Shown here: positions 36,730-48,988 of the stretch, piece after piece
Numbering within the stretch: position 1 is the first letter of the stretch
Layout of the letters: every line of letters starts with the position of its first letter
NCBI RefSeq assembly: GCF_020080835.1
Contig: NC_058159.1
Span: forward strand, 30,727,525 to 30,791,524
Direction: 5' to 3'
Source: Cotesia glomerata
Taxonomy: Eukaryota; Arthropoda; Insecta; Hymenoptera; Braconidae
Length of the DNA stretch: 64,000 nucleotides
Position numbers and translations under genes: made by a program
The notes under the pieces: model-generated
The model's input: the letters and a program-made list of their open reading frames with translations, nothing else
What the model was told of the DNA's origin: nothing
Databases searched by the model: none

Positions 36730-38540
36730 ATTTCTAAGGAAAGTCGAGTATCAACAATAGTACCAGTTTTTATCATCTCAAAGGCACCTTTTCCCCAATA
36801 CCTTAAAGTCTAGTATCCAAAGCAAGTCTCTTACAGTGAGCGAGTATTCCCTTGAGATCCGTTGGATCCGGGCTTAAATATTCGGATTTAAAATCTAATA
36901 TAATATCAAAATACGGGAATTGATTGTGAAGTGGAGTAAACAGTCCTGATCCGGCATCAATGATTGGTGGTGTGGCGTAGTGGTAAGGCGAAACGGTTGG
37001 ATTGCCGAGTTGGCACTGGAGTTTAAGTCGGAGTGTTGGAGTTAAAAGGTAAAAGGAACCAATAGAGAGATATCTTTTAGCAAAGGATTGCTGGGGATTA
37101 CGCTGTCTAGCGCGAAGATAATAGAGCCGCAGGGAAACTGCCGGACCCAATGGTAAAATAAATCAACGGGTGGATCTCACACGGGAGTTATGGGAAGGAC
37201 GGAAGTAGGGCTCATGATCTACGACCGGCACCTAGATGTTTCCGACTAAAAATCCATTATATATTACGCATAACAAGACGCCAGCATTGCCTCAAACTTT
37301 AAATCAGCTCGAGGAATCCGGGCATGTTTAATATCATTTTGGCTTTCCATTCGCGTGTCTAGTCCTTTTCATCCTTTCCAGGAAATGACCTGCCTATATT
37401 TTAATTTATCGAAACACACATAAATAGCAGTGTAGAATAGAAGGAGAGTTCTATATAATTTAATATGACGCTAAATCGGGTTTATTATGGCTACCGCGGA
37501 TGCCTGTAACGAGTTTATAAATATAATTTAAATTATTTAATTAAATCTAGTGAAACGGGAATGTCAATACAATAATGGATATTTAAATGGATTAATATTT
37601 GGATTTATTTGTGTGGATGTGAAAGGAAATATAAATTGAAACAACCCCGCGTAGTTGTGGCCTATGAACAAATCTCATGTAGGATAAATTTTCAAATTTA
37701 TATAAATATATGTATGTGTATATGCTAGTCCGCACTAATTAAGTCCTGAAATTCAGCATTTACTCTGATCAAACGTTAGTCCGGGCAACGATTGTTATTT
37801 CGATAAAACGCGTTAATTTTCAGCTTGTTTAGGTCACCCGACTGTCCAACGTGCGATGCGCGACTGTATCAGTCCATATTTGTGTGACGTTGATGATGTG
37901 TGCCAGCATTTTATGCACACATCAAAATCAAACATACATCATCGCAAACAAATAAAATCTTATTATTGATTTATCGAGGAAAATAAAACACTGTTCCAAT
38001 GAAAAATTATTATTTGCAAGCGTAAATTTGTTGAATTTTATTGCGATTTTGACGCAGGTATTAATAATGACACTCGTTTTAAATTCGACCCGATTACGTG
38101 GAAATATTACATGACTGGTTCAGTTTGTGCTTTTTTTTTTGGATGACGGGCTTTTGGAGTAATTAGTTTATTTTTATTTTTAGTGATAGATGACTGGAGT
38201 GATGTATGAACTTTTGTTCTCAATTATTGAAACCATCATGTGAACATGTGAATAAAAAAATATTTTTTTGAGAGAACGACTAAATTTATCAACAGCAATT
38301 AATTTTTAACGCAGTTTTAAACATTGATTGAATAATACGTAAGAAGTTAAAATATTTTTTTAATTAATATTTTAGCAAAAAATCTAATTAAAAAAATTTG
38401 ACAATTTTTACTTCTTAAATTAATTTTAATTTTTATAAATTAAATTCAAAAATATTAAGTAATTTATTTTTATCAATGTAAATTATTTTTTTTATATAAA
38501 AAAACTACCAATCTAATAATTTAAATAAAGATTTATTTAA
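36730..38540. other. Spacer, no gene recognised
   Basis: 36800-37460 is single-copy with a 115-codon minus-strand frame that I do not recognise. A string resembling a Pol III A box (TGGCGTAGTGG) near 36974 has no matching B box. 37460-38540 is AT-rich. Confidence 0.5.
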
Positions 38541-39190
38541 CAAGCAACTTTGCAGTCACTATGTGACTGCCGTGACTTGTGAACGATAAATAAATAAAAC
38601 TTTGCTTTATTAAATAATGAATTTTGTTAAATTGCACCGTAATTTTTTAACTATTGACGTTTTTAAAGATATAAGCTCATCCCGATGTTACACTCATCAA
38701 GAGCTTTCATTTGAGTACCCACATGCATTTTTGATATATTTTTCATATATATATAGATATATGTAATATATATAAATATATAAAATGTATGAAAAATTGT
38801 GGATACTCAAATGAAAGGTCTTGATGAGTGTAACATCAGGATAAGCTTATATCTTTAAAAATGTCAATAGTTCACAAGATACAAGGTCGTTTCTTAATTA
38901 TGTTAAATTGCACTGTACTTTCTTAACTATTGACAATGTTAAAGATATAAGCTCATCCCGATGTTATACTCATCAAGAGCTTTCATTTGAGTACCCACAT
39001 GCATTTTTGATATATTTTTCATATATACATATATATAATATATATAAATATATAAAAAATTGATGTGGGTACTCAAATGAAAGGTCTTGATCAGTGTAAT
39101 GTTGGGGTAAGTTTATATCTTTAAAAATGTCAATAGTTCACGAGATACAAGGTCATTTCTTAATTATGCTTATTATCTTATTAATATAGA
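38541..39190 (-). mobile_element. Short Helitron-like element H1d (two units, no 5' unique segment)
   Basis: The minus-strand 5' tip is TCTATATTAATAAGATAATA (ending at plus 39190, T at 39191). The 3' end has the hairpin GCAGTCAC-TAT-GTGACTGC and a CTTG terminus at 38544-38541, with A at 38540. The two palindromic units are about 276 bp apart because the first has a longer AT core. The roughly 150-bp 5' unique segment present in H1a, H1b and H1f is missing although the tip is kept. Internal loss, not end truncation, is the simplest reading. Confidence 0.8.
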
Positions 39191-40632
39191 TTATCAAAAA
39201 AAATTATTTGTTGAAATTTAATAAATTTAATATCAAAAAATTTTATCAGTGCAATCTAAAAATCATTATTGATTATTAATATAAATTCCAAAAATTAGCT
39301 TATTAATTTCTAGTATTGTCTCGCATTAGTATATAAGTATACAAATAATCCAGTAAACAATAAATAGCGGTCATTGTTATTAGGTAAAGTGGTATAATGG
39401 ATCTAGAGTATGGAAAGTGGAAATTCTGACAATAGATAACTGAATGACCAACTTGAGGCTTAGAAGTTCCGAGGAAGTTTCAAGAAGACATAGAGACGGT
39501 AGATACGCTCTTACAGCTCCTATATACTTATACAGTTGGTCAAATTGCATTACTCTCATAATATAAGTTGGGTTGCATAACTTGTTCCCAGAGTCCCATA
39601 TGCATTTCCGCAATTCTGCTTTCGGTACATTAATTGTCTAGATAATTGCTTTTATTAGGATTCACCTCCGAGTATACTTATACTCGCACACTTATCTCTT
39701 CGTATATATATATATATGTATATATATATACGAAGCTCGAGCTCTAGTATTTCCACCAACACAACCTTTCAGTCCCGGTCCACAATTATGTAGTTTTCTG
39801 TTTTCAGCGGCATCACGCTAGACAATTAAAGTCATTACTCCTTTCTTGCTCTCATCAGCACACTCATAATTTTTTTTTTGTTCAAAAACTCCATGACAGA
39901 TGCGCCATTGAAGGGCAAACAAAAAATATGTATTTCCCATCCATCATAAAAGGATAATTCTTATAAAGAGAAAAATAAAAAGTAAAGTAAATCTAATTGC
40001 AATTAACGAGATTTTTCTGGTCGAGAAAGCCCAAACTCGGGAGGAGGAGGAGGAGGAGGAGAAGAGGAATGGGAAGTTAGAGGTAGAAGTAAAGCCAGAG
40101 CTTCGGCATACCAGAACAGCAAACACAGACGGAAAAACAAACATGGTAGAGGCATTTCAGAATCTCGAGAGGTTTACACCGGCTCAAAGATAACGCGATT
40201 AATAATATTACCGATTTTAGACATTAAGAAAATTTCATTTTATCATATTCATTACTTTTTACATCTTCTTACGCAAATATATCATTTACTCGATCATGTT
40301 TGTTTATTTTAATTTTATTCATTACGCTGACCGTTTGTTTTATGTTCCGATATTAAGGAGCTCTTTGTTCTCCGCTAATGGAACGACTCCGACGCAGTGG
40401 GTCTAAATTATAAGAAAATAATAAACAAATGTGCTGTGAATAATTATTGTAATTAATTCTGACTTTTTTTTGGTAAATTATAATAACAAGCTTATTAATT
40501 GAACTTTGAGTATTTTTTTCAATTAATTTTTTTTGCAAAAAATATCAAAATTTAACATAAATTTTTTAAATAATTAAAATAAATTTTTATGTAATGATAG
40601 AAAAATTTGTTAATTGTTAATAAATTAATTTA
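39191..40632. other. Spacer with an AT palindrome and GAG repeat
   Basis: 39698-39735 is a 38-bp near-perfect palindrome CTTCG-(TA)n-CGAAG. 40040-40062 is a short GAG repeat. The frames of 61-77 codons are unrecognised. Confidence 0.5.
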
Positions 40633-41587
40633 CTAGCAACCTTGCAGTCACTATGTGACTGCTATGACTTGTGAACTATAAATAAATAAAATTTTGCTTT
40701 TTTAAATAATGAATTATATTAAATTACACTGTACTTTTTGAACTATTGATGTTTTTAACAATATAAGCTCATCCTGAGGTTACACTCATCAAGAGCTTTC
40801 ATTTGAGTACCCACATGCATTTTGATATATTTTTCATATATGCATATATATAACATATATAAATATATGAAAATTACTAAATAATGATTGATGTAATCGG
40901 GATGAGCTTATATCTTTAAAAATGTCAATAGTTCTCAAGATACAAGGTCGTTTCTTGATTATGTTAAATTGCACTGTACTTTCTTAACTATTGACATTTT
41001 TAAAGATATAAGCTCATCCCGATGTTACACTCATCAAGAGCTTTTATTTGAGTACCCACATGCATTTTCATATATTTTTCATATATACATATATATAATA
41101 TATATAAATATATGAAAAATTGATGTGGGTACTCAAATGAAAGGTCTTGATGAGTGTAACATCAGGATGAGCTTATTTCTTTAAAAATATTAATATTTCT
41201 CAAGATACAAGGTTGTTTCTTGATTATGTTAAATTGCACTACACTTTCTTAACTATTGACATTTTTGAAGATATAAGCTCATCATGATATTACACTCAGT
41301 AGAGTTCTGATTTGGAGTACCCACATGCATTTTTATATATTTATATTTATATTTATATTTATATACATATATATATACATATATATAAATATATGAAAAA
41401 TTGATGTGGGTACTCAAATGAAAGGTCTCGATGAGTGTAATGTCGGGATGAGCTTATATCTTTAAAAATGTCAATAGTTCACGAAATACATGGTCATTTC
41501 TTTATTATCTATCTAGAGATCGAATATTTTCAAAAATACACGGGCCACAAAGTTTTGCTTATTCTCTTAATAATATATATTTTTAGA
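40633..41587 (-). mobile_element. Helitron-like element H1e (three units)
   Basis: The minus-strand 3' end is CTAG (40636-40633) with A at 40632, preceded by the hairpin GCAGTCAC-TAT-GTGACTGC. Three units have landmarks at about 40760, 41005 and 41270. The first has lost about 20 bp from its right arm. At the 5' side ATTATTAAGAGAATAAGC is clear. The TC tip is placed at 41587, but the next base is A and not the expected T, so the exact end is uncertain. Part of the 5' unique segment is deleted compared with H1b. Confidence 0.75.
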
Positions 41588-43127
41588 AAAAAAAAAATAA
41601 ATTTATTAATATTTAAAAAAATATTTTTAAGACTAAATATGTCTTGCAATATTAAATTAATAATTTAAACAGTCAAATAAAATATTTTTAGGGATTTATT
41701 CTAAAGAATTTTTGAATAATAAATTTTAACTAATAAATATTTATTAAGAATTTAATAAAGCTTATTAAATATTAACAAATCTTTCTATCAATCTAAAAGT
41801 TAAAAACTTTTCAAGTCAAAAAGTTCTACCGCGTTAATTAATTGAACAGAATAAACAAATTCAAGAGAAAAAAAATAAATAAAAAAATTTAATTACTAAT
41901 TCAAAGAATAATTTCCTTTTGAAAAGTTAATTATGGCGCAACAACCATTCGCACTTGAAGTAACAACAGTGTCTATAGTTGTGAGTATATATGTGTGTAT
42001 GTATAGACGGTATAGAGTCTACTCAATTACCAGAGTACCGCAGAATGTTGTTTAGAAGTTTTACATCCGAAATTAGGAAAATTAAATTCGTTATATTTTA
42101 AAATAACGAGTTAGATCCCCATGTCTATGTCTATTTTCTATTTAGGAAAAACTTTTACTCCGAGACAGCTCAACTGAGGTATTTAATTATTCGTAATTTA
42201 ATTAATAAAGATATATTTTGTTATTTGTGTTTATAATAAATGCAACATTCTTCCGCTTCTGGAGACGAAAGTTTTGCGAAATAGGATAAATAAGAGTTTA
42301 AGTTAAATTATTAATTTATTTCAAAATACCCGAGAAAAAAAAAAAGGTTGACAGAGTTGCGAGGAGGCACAGACGCAATTTAAATCCCAGACGGCAGATC
42401 CTACAACTCTAAATTAAATTTAAAATTTCAGACACGTTTTATTAAATCAACGTGCTCCTCGATATCGAATATATTTCTGGGCATTATGCTTCGCTATTTT
42501 ACGCGAGAGCATCTCGATTAAACTTAATTTTGCGCAACATTTAGATTTATTATCTTTTAACTATTTCATTTGTATTTTAATAATTATTTTCTACTTTTTT
42601 TTTTATTTGATACTTTAACTCTTCAAATTTCGTCAATTTCGAGCTTAATCAGAAATTTGAAACGTTTTTTAATTAAATCGAATAAAAAAATCATAAAATC
42701 TAAATTAAATGGGTCAAAATTTGGAAAATTAATAAAATACTTGTTCATTTAGACAATTGAATCCGATGTAGACAGATTGATTAATTTATCAGAGATCGTG
42801 ATTTTGATTCGTTAAATTTAGACTGTTTATTGATTCAAACCATTTCAGACCATTTTAGATTGTTCTATACCAACGCTCAATTATGAATGGCTTAAATTTA
42901 GAACGGACAACATCACTCTAATTGTTTTATTGATTTAATTTCAAGCAATAGTAATTTTTAGACCGGTGTTGAATAAATTTAAACTATCCATCGATTGAAA
43001 AACTATTTTTGACGAACATTTTAAAGTTTTCATCATGATAAAATGCTTTAAATAAATTTACAATAGTCAAAAATGATTATTTCTTCACTAGAACAAGGAT
43101 GAAGTATTTTTTTTAATGTAACATTGA
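41588..43127. other. AT-rich spacer
   Basis: 41740-41793 is a remnant of the M3 right end: AATAAAGCTTATTAAATATT and then CTTTCTATCAATC before TA. The rest shows no element ends and only one frame of 60 codons. Confidence 0.5.
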
Positions 43128-43695
43128 TAATTTCTTCAACCTTAATGGTGATTTCTTCAGTAATTTTAATGCAAACATCCAAAATATGAATATTCATCAA
43201 TTTCTTCAATCATTTTATCATAATTGCACTAATCAAATATTAGTAAGATCAAAATTTTCGCATTAAAACATTAAAAAAAGAGAATTCTATTATTAAATTA
43301 AAAATTCCTTCAACATTAATGGTGATTTCTTCAATATTTTCTATTGAAACATCCAAAATATGAATATTCATCAAGTTTTTCAATCATTTTATCATAACAT
43401 CGACAAATTGTTATTATGATCAAAATTTTTGCACTAAAACATCAAAAATGGGCAATTCTATCATTAAAGTAACAATTCCTTCAACATTAATGATGATTTC
43501 TTCAATATTTTCTGTCCGAATTTCCAAAATATAAATATTCATAAAGTTTTTCAATCATTTTATCATAATTACACTAACCAATTATCAATATGATTAAAAT
43601 TTTTGCATTAAAACATCAAAAAAGCATAATTTTATCATTAAATTAAAAATTCCTTCAACAATAATTAAAATTCCTTCAATCGTTTTACTTAAAAT
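43128..43695 (+). repeat. Three-plus tandem units of ~172 bp
   Basis: The string TTAATGGTGATTTCTTCA (TTAATGATG in the third) and its neighbours recur at about 43142, 43314 and 43485, with a degraded start at 43659, so the period is 171-174 bp. Shared blocks are TCAATCATTTTATCATAA and ATGAATATTCATCAA. Confidence 0.85.
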
Positions 43696-46600
43696 ATAAA
43701 TAAATATCAAAATAAAAATTTTTCATCCAAAAAACTAAACAAAAAATTTCCCAGAACAAAATAAAAACCGCTTGTACACTTACAACCTATAAAATTCCTA
43801 TTAAAATTAATGCCAACCATAAATTCTCACCCTTCTTTGGCTGTTAGTCTAGCACAGCCCTCTTTCTAGACTGTGAACCCTAAAAAAACCTGTCAATATC
43901 CCTCCAGTACCCTTTAGTGGCCATTTAAATCGCGTGGTTGGGCTCCATTTGTATGTAAACTTAAAATTTTAAGCTTTATTTATCTTAATCAAACCATTAG
44001 CAACGGCACGCTCGCGTGTGGTTGTTGGGATTGATAAGGAAATTCGCCGGTACGCTCCTCGCATCGATATCATACGATACTTAATATTTTTCCTTGTACT
44101 CTCCTTCTCTCCCGTATTTTTCAGCAAAAGTTTGTTAAAAAATACCCCATATAATTATTTAAATGGTATCATTTAATTGCGGGTAATGCCTACGGATATT
44201 TATTACCCCCCTTGCTCATATTTTATGCAGAAAGAAGGAGGAGGTCAAAAATAATTACCATGATCTGCAATCTATCATCTAGCATCTAATGATATAGCAG
44301 TTTTAATTATAATTGCACCCGCGATTCGTAATCGTGATTACAATTTTGATGGATTTAGTGAAACTCGTGCGCCCTTGACTGAACCAAGAAATGGGTTAGA
44401 GGTGCAACCCACTAATGTGGGTTAATTTGTGAGGCATTGCCCTAACAGGTCCCAAGTTCCAGGCACCAGGAATCACCCTCACCTGTATTTTAATATATAT
44501 GAGGACATATTTCTTCGTTGGAGGCGTTAGCATAGGTTATCCACCGGTCCATTGGTCAACGAAGGTTACTCGAGGTACGGCAGTCATTGCCCGTGTGAAA
44601 TAGGGGTTGGCCAGGTTCCAAGCTCGTACGTTACCAGCTATACCTAACCTGGACTCCAGTACTCTAGTCAAGAGACTTTTTGCTTTCAGCTCGCGTACAT
44701 ACGTGCATTCATACATACATATATGGGAGATAGAAATTTTTTTTTCTCTATAATAGAAGATCACTACACCGAGACGTCTTGATCACGATGCTCCAGCTCT
44801 CAGAAATCCCCGAGGAATCAGATCAGACTGCTGGTACACGGTTGTTAAAATTCTGGTCAAGTGCCTATGCTGGTACGGAACCTGCTACTGTAACTGGAGT
44901 CTGGACTCTCGAGTCATTTAAACCTTTCAAGCTGCCGAAAATAATTTATATTTGCGATAAAAAAAAACCGGGTCAACGATTGCAGTTGATAAATGATAAT
45001 AATAATAACAAATGAAATGATTGCAGGATTTTTGTTTGTCGGCAAAAAAATTTCAGGGATTTAGGATTTTTTTTTTTTTTTTATTTTTTTTAGTGGAAAA
45101 AAGAATTAATCCCCAGTGAAAAAATATAAACTGCGATATGATAGATGGAATAAAAAACAATCCTATTAAATAACGTATCACTCGACAAGGTGATTTTTAT
45201 TTCACTGCGATCGAGATTTTACAAGATCAGTCACTGTCAATCATACGCTGCGCTTTTTAGCTGTTAATTTAATTGAGAATACATACAGACTGGTTTTTTT
45301 AGTTTTAATTTTAATTAATGAAGTAGAACACGGAAAAAAAACTTATTTTGTTAAAAATATTGTCTTAAATTAATTTAAAAAATAATTATTTTTAGAAATA
45401 AATTTTATAGAGTTTTTTTCAGCGCAGAAAAAAAATTTAAAGCGAAAAATAGTTGGACATATCAACCGACACTGACAATAATTTATTCATGGTTGTATAC
45501 TAAAGATACTAACGATAATTATTATTTTCTATTTAGGTCAATTTACTGGGACATTTAAGTTACGATATTACGAGGCACCTGCGTCATAATGGGGGCAAAA
45601 AGCCCGGCACCAAAGACTATCTACTACATACTATATGGCAATAAGTAACAGTGAAGTATGGAGGTAAGCTAATAGCGCGGTTAGTAATTACCACTATTAG
45701 TGCAATACCTTATTCCTGCTCCTGCTCCTTCTCCTTGTACCAGTTCTCGTTCTCGTTCTTGGTCTTCACGGTGCAGGCACAAGGAAGATACGTTTTGAAT
45801 AATCGATTAAAATACTCGTTCCAGATATGTTGACTATACTATTACGCTCAAAGGCTTAATCTCCAGCTACCGTTTTCTATAAATTTTCATTCTATCAATT
45901 CTCTTAATTTTAGCATTATTCATGTATTGTAATCAGTAATTACCGTCACTACTTAGTTGGGTTGCAAACTGCTGTACTTCTCAAGTGATAGATCCGATTA
46001 TATGCTAATAGTTCAATTTCATTATCAATTACAGATTTACTACCAGTTATTTCAATCATTTTTAGTAGATTTTATAAAAATCTAACTATTGCAGCCGTCC
46101 TCGTGGCGCAACTTTTAAAAAATTTAGCCATTTTCTGACTTAGTTTGTCGAGCTGAGTCAGAAAATATATATAGTTCAAAAATTTATATATGTATGTATT
46201 TATACGATATAACGCGGCTTGTCAGCACGATAGCGTTTTCAATTTATGACCGATTCTTCTCAAACTCAGCATGTTTTATCTATCGATCAAGACCAAGGTT
46301 AAGTTCGAAGATGAGCTTAATCGGGCGAGTAATTTGGAAATGACAGAATTTTGAAATTTTGAAAATCGTAAAAATTGATGTTTTTACTACTTCAACTTGG
46401 TATAATTACTGAACTAGACAAGATATTGAAATTCGGTAAAATGCATTGTAAAGCTCTTTTAATAAGCTTTAATTTTCACTACTTAGAAGTGGTAGTAGTC
46501 TCAATATTACTCCGTTTACAGTTCGTTTAATGAAACAGTTTTACTGTTGCAGCCGTTTTAGAATTATTGTCTACATCATAGCTTAATCATGATGTAAATT

Positions 46601-47274
46601 CAATAATTACGATATTGATCAGTCTTTCGTGTAATTTTTTCGGGTAGGTTGTCAGGAAATATTTCACAAATTAGTTCTAACCATTGTTTTCTTCAACTAA
46701 AATTTTATCCGGTTGCAACATTCTGATTAACTTGAAAACTGTTGTTTCTAAGCAGTTACTTAAAATTTGGACATTTATAATTCAAATCTTATAATCTGTG
46801 CAATTCTTTGGTAAATATTTGAGAAACTTTTTCTTCACAAGATAATTTTTTTTCCAAAATTTGTTGTAAATAGTTTTAAATTTATTATTGAATTTTGTTT
46901 TTAATTCATGAATTAAGTTATACATTATCAGTGTTATTATATTATTTTATTAAAAATCAATTTTTTTTATTTGAAAAATCTACTTCCATTTCGGCTGCCG
47001 AATGGCCTTTTTTAACTTTAGTTCATTTTTTTCGGAAATAATTTATTTATTTATTAATTTTTAATAAATATTTTTTGCAATTTTTTTTTTTAATAGTAAA
47101 TTAAGTAATTTTGTATTAAACAAAGCTTTTAATATTTTTTTATTAAAAATTTTTCCTTTTTTTTTTTATTACCTAAATAATAAATTTTGTTCGCAATAAT
47201 TATAAAAAAAAAATTTTTAATTATTTTTAGACATAAAAAAAATTGATCAATTTTTAATAAATTATTTTTTTAAA
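43696..47274. other. Long spacer, no gene recognised
   Basis: 43900-45020 is a GC-richer single-copy island (frames of 75-78 codons). 45030-45650 is AT-rich. 45650-46080 is mixed. 46090-46950 has unusual composition, with a 12-bp-arm hairpin at 46131-46165 (TTTTCTGACTTA...TGAGTCAGAAAA), and may be part of an unclassified repeat. 46950-47274 is AT-rich. Confidence 0.4.
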
Positions 47275-47366
47275 CAATTTATTAAGTATAAACTTTTATT
47301 TTTTATTAATATTTATAAACTATTTATAAAAAATTAATAAAGCTTATTAAATTCTTTTATCAGTAT
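47275..47366 (+). mobile_element. Remnant of an M3-type MITE right end
   Basis: Short TTATTAATATTTATAAA-type palindromes end in GCTTATTAAATTCTTTTATC and then AGTA. This matches the right end of M3 with substitutions. No left end is present. Confidence 0.4.
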
Positions 47367-48521
47367 CATGAATATCAATAAATCCAAATAAAATTACAAA
47401 ATTCCCAATTATAAATTGACTTCATTATTATTGAAGCCTTATAACGTCACAGCAATAAATTTTTCATCAAACTTCAGAAGACTTCATAAGAAACTAATCC
47501 GAGTTTCAATAAAAATCAATAATTTGAAAGGGTTCTCACGAAGAACTCAAAGTTTTTCCAATCAGAGCAATTGAATTAATAATTAAAAAAAAAATCGTAT
47601 AAACTTGCGGGGCTTTTCAATCATAAAAAGTCCCCCAGAAAATTCTTATTAATCAGTTATTTATGCAGAAGAACATAACATCATCCATGATCTATTAACG
47701 AGTGTAATTAATGAAGAAATTATCTTAGTTTAATTTATCAACCTTGGAAAAAAAAAGTGAGTAATTATTATTACATATAAGTATCGAAGTCATTTACCCG
47801 TCAGACAGGAAAGCATGCGTGTAAATTCATTAGTGTGTGTCCAAGTCGGTTTAGAAGCAGGGAGAGGAATTTTATTGGGCTCGAGCGGCGGCAAAAAGAC
47901 GCTAGTGTCACCGACCAGTTTAAGATTTTTATGCAAGCATTGATCGTTAATCAATCACCCCCGGTTCGGAGGGAGGGCTGCGATCGGCTAAAAGGACGCG
48001 AAATACTCCAGAGAACATCCGAAATCAAAGAGACAAAATCAACAGCGACTGTACACGGAGAATGAGACCGATAAATATTGTTTTTGCTCTGTGTGACATG
48101 TTGTTGTTGTTGTTGTTGCTTCAGCTGAAGCTTCTGTTTCTGTTTCAACTTCAGCTTTTGATTCCAACAGCCATTACCAAGTATAGACACTGAGTCAACT
48201 TACCTACCGACTCAAACTATAACCCACAGCCCAAATCGAATTTGTATAATTACCCCCTTTTGTTCTCCTCCTCCTTCCCAAGATATACATATGCCTTTTG
48301 TTTTGCCTCCAGCTCAAGGGTATAGTAATAATTAAATCCTCTAAAAAGTAACCGACCAAAAAATGACAATCTGCCCAAATAATTAGTCTTTAACGAGCTC
48401 TTCCAAGGTTGATTGAAATCCGGTGGATTTTTTAGTCGCCCGGTTATGATCATGGCTGAGCCTTCATCCCAGGGATCCTTTAGGGAACCTTCAGTATATT
48501 CATATATATATATATATATTC
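47367..48521. other. Spacer, no gene recognised
   Basis: Single-copy, GC-richer from 47790. Contains a TTG repeat at 48098-48119 and the frames at 47835-48065 (plus) and 47951-48190 (minus). Both cover repeats and are unrecognised. Confidence 0.45.
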
Positions 48522-48719
48522 ATGCACAGGGACTCGCACTATACTAGCATCCTGGAAAGCTTTCTTAGATGCTATTCCTCCGCTGGATTTAGCGCCTCTC
48601 AGGACGGCTTTAACGATGGCGTTAATAACGACCTTCACGACGTGAACCACCCGTTTAGCTCGGAGCCTAAGGCCGATATACTACGAGAACTTAATTACTT
48701 ACTGACTGAGGAAGCCTAG
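48522..48719 (+). CDS. Possible terminal exon or chance ORF, 65 codons (doubtful)
   Basis: The frame ends in an acidic, asparagine-rich stretch (FNDGVNNDLHDVNHPF) and ILRELNYLLTEEA before TAG, which reads more like protein than most frames here. CACAG stands at its left edge and could be a splice acceptor, but the tract before it is AT dinucleotide repeat and not pyrimidine-rich. I do not recognise the protein and no partner exon is visible. Confidence 0.12.
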   Translation: MHRDSHYTSILESFLRCYSSAGFSASQDGFNDGVNNDLHDVNHPFSSEPKADILRELNYLLTEEA

Positions 48720-48734
48720 ACATCATGCTAATAG

Positions 48735-48768
48735 CCGCTTACTTACCTGGAACATAAAAAATTTAGAC
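48735..48768 (-). promoter_or_regulatory. Candidate recursive splice site, minus strand
   Basis: On the minus strand a T-rich tract leads to TTATGTTCCAG|GTAAGTAAG, with the junction between 48747 and 48746. Acceptor and donor consensus are fused as in ratchet splice sites. It resembles the site at 4838 in its last ten acceptor bases (TTATGTTYCAG) and in the strand used. Confidence 0.35.
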
Positions 48769-48988
48769 ATTAATGGAATTGATTTATTTACTGGGTGATT
48801 TCTTTTTTATTGGTCGTTTAAGAAGAGTTTTGTTTTATTAGGTTTGATAGTTAATATTTAAATACTTCGAGCAATAAAACTAATCTGAGTACTTTGAGAA
48901 TTGAAATGTTTTATTAGTTTTCAATGATGATTGTTATATACTAATTAAATTGATTTTGCATCCTCTATAAGGTTCTAAGGCCAAACAG

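Noticed and set aside
36966..37030. tRNA-like or SINE-like string with an A-box match (TGGCGTAGTGG)
   Set aside because: There is no B box at the right distance and no pairing acceptor stem.
45333..45440. CACGGAAAAAAAAC string resembling an M2/M4 tip
   Set aside because: No matching inverted end nearby. The similarity is mostly an A run.
46090..46950. Possible end of a large DNA element with a short hairpin near 46131-46165
   Set aside because: Only one hairpin and no opposite terminus or duplication could be found. Left as unclassified spacer.
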